From NCBI GenBank assembly GCA_007127255.1, contig SKZS01000012.1, positions 1 through 16,679 on the forward strand: a stretch of 16,679 nucleotides of DNA, in the 5' to 3' direction. Shown here piece by piece: positions 16,408 to 16,679 of this stretch (position 1 is its first letter; each line of letters opens with the position of its first letter). The position numbers were made by a program, and so were the translations under genes. Below the pieces are notes generated by a model that did no database searches, was not told the DNA's origin, and worked only from the letters and a program-made list of their open reading frames with translations. This stretch comes from Syntrophomonadaceae bacterium (lineage in GTDB: Bacteria > Bacillota > Dethiobacteria > DTU022).

Positions 16408-16679
16408 TTAGCTAATTTTTGACTCAACAGCCTTGGCAGTACTATCTCTAAAAACCAGTTCATGCGGTAATACTATTTCCCACTGATCTATAGCTGCCCC
16501 TTCAATAAGCTTAACCAGCTTTTTTGCAGCGTTCCTGCCCATATCTTCTATGGGCTGGCGAACTGTTGTTAAGGTAGGATGATAAAAAGAAGCCATCGGC
16601 ACATCATCGAAACCGGCAACTTCAATATCTTCCGGAACCCTGTAGCCAAGATCAATAATCGCTTTGATTGCCCCGAAAG
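16408..16679 (-). CDS. LacI/GalR-family transcriptional regulator, C-terminal part (5' end cut by the window)
   Basis: The last 90 residues of a LacI-type repressor; the DNA-binding helix-turn-helix lies outside the window. The visible part is the effector-binding core's end: LGYRVPEDIEVAGFDDVPMASFYHPTLTTVRQPIEDMGRNAAKKLVKLIEG, a near-textbook LacI/GalR signature (VAGFDD, P-LTTVRQP, MG--AA--L). The end LPHELVFRDSTA matches the usual LP-EL--R-ST close. The stop TAA is at 16410-16408, 34 bases before the MalF-type gene, so the regulator is probably co-transcribed with the importer. It likely senses an alpha-glucoside or a product and controls the operon; its operator and the main promoter should be upstream, outside the window. 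Confidence 0.92.
   Translation of the reverse strand, partial: FGAIKAIIDLGYRVPEDIEVAGFDDVPMASFYHPTLTTVRQPIEDMGRNAAKKLVKLIEGAAIDQWEIVLPHELVFRDSTAKAVESKIS

Noticed and set aside
1..16679. Hidden mobile element, CRISPR array, phage or defence system
   Set aside because: No transposase, integrase, direct repeat array, tRNA-adjacent junction or nuclease/helicase gene was found; all coding space is explained by metabolic, transport or radical SAM genes.

Overview
The window looks like a chromosomal segment of a Gram-positive-type anaerobe, probably a clostridial Firmicute. The evidence is strong AGGAGG-type ribosome binding sites, a YczE-type membrane protein, two radical SAM proteins, and a lipoprotein sugar-binding protein with a Gram-positive style ABC importer. 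The species cannot be named from the sequence. Base composition is moderate and coding density is high. No tRNA, rRNA, insertion sequence, CRISPR array or phage gene was seen, and no gene-free stretch exceeds about 150 bases.

Left part (1-3992): a radical SAM gene truncated by the window edge (minus strand) is divergent from a complete YgiQ-family radical SAM gene. The YgiQ gene is followed on the plus strand by a YczE/YitT-like integral membrane protein and a short-chain dehydrogenase/reductase. These look like ordinary housekeeping or orphan genes with no obvious link to the rest.

Right part (16679 down to 4066, all minus strand): one long sugar operon. In transcription order it encodes a LacI/GalR-family regulator (5' end outside the window), a MalF-like permease, a MalG-like permease, a lipoprotein solute-binding protein of the trehalose/maltose type, a perfect 13-bp stem-loop, a GH65 disaccharide phosphorylase, an MsmK/UgpC-type ABC ATPase, beta-phosphoglucomutase, a GH31 alpha-glucosidase, and a second, divergent GH65 phosphorylase. 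Several junctions are 4-base ATGA overlaps or direct TGA-ATG abutments, so translation is probably coupled.

Inferred working: the binding protein and importer bring in an alpha-linked gluco-disaccharide or short oligosaccharide. The two GH65 enzymes, which carry phosphorylase-type phosphate-binding loops and lack secretion signals, cleave it in the cytosol with phosphate to give beta-glucose 1-phosphate. Beta-phosphoglucomutase turns this into glucose 6-phosphate, and the GH31 enzyme hydrolyses other or longer alpha-glucosides. The regulator presumably senses the sugar. Two phosphorylases of different sequence type suggest at least two linkages (candidates: trehalose, kojibiose, nigerose, maltose). 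The exact substrates cannot be read from the sequence and are the main open question here.
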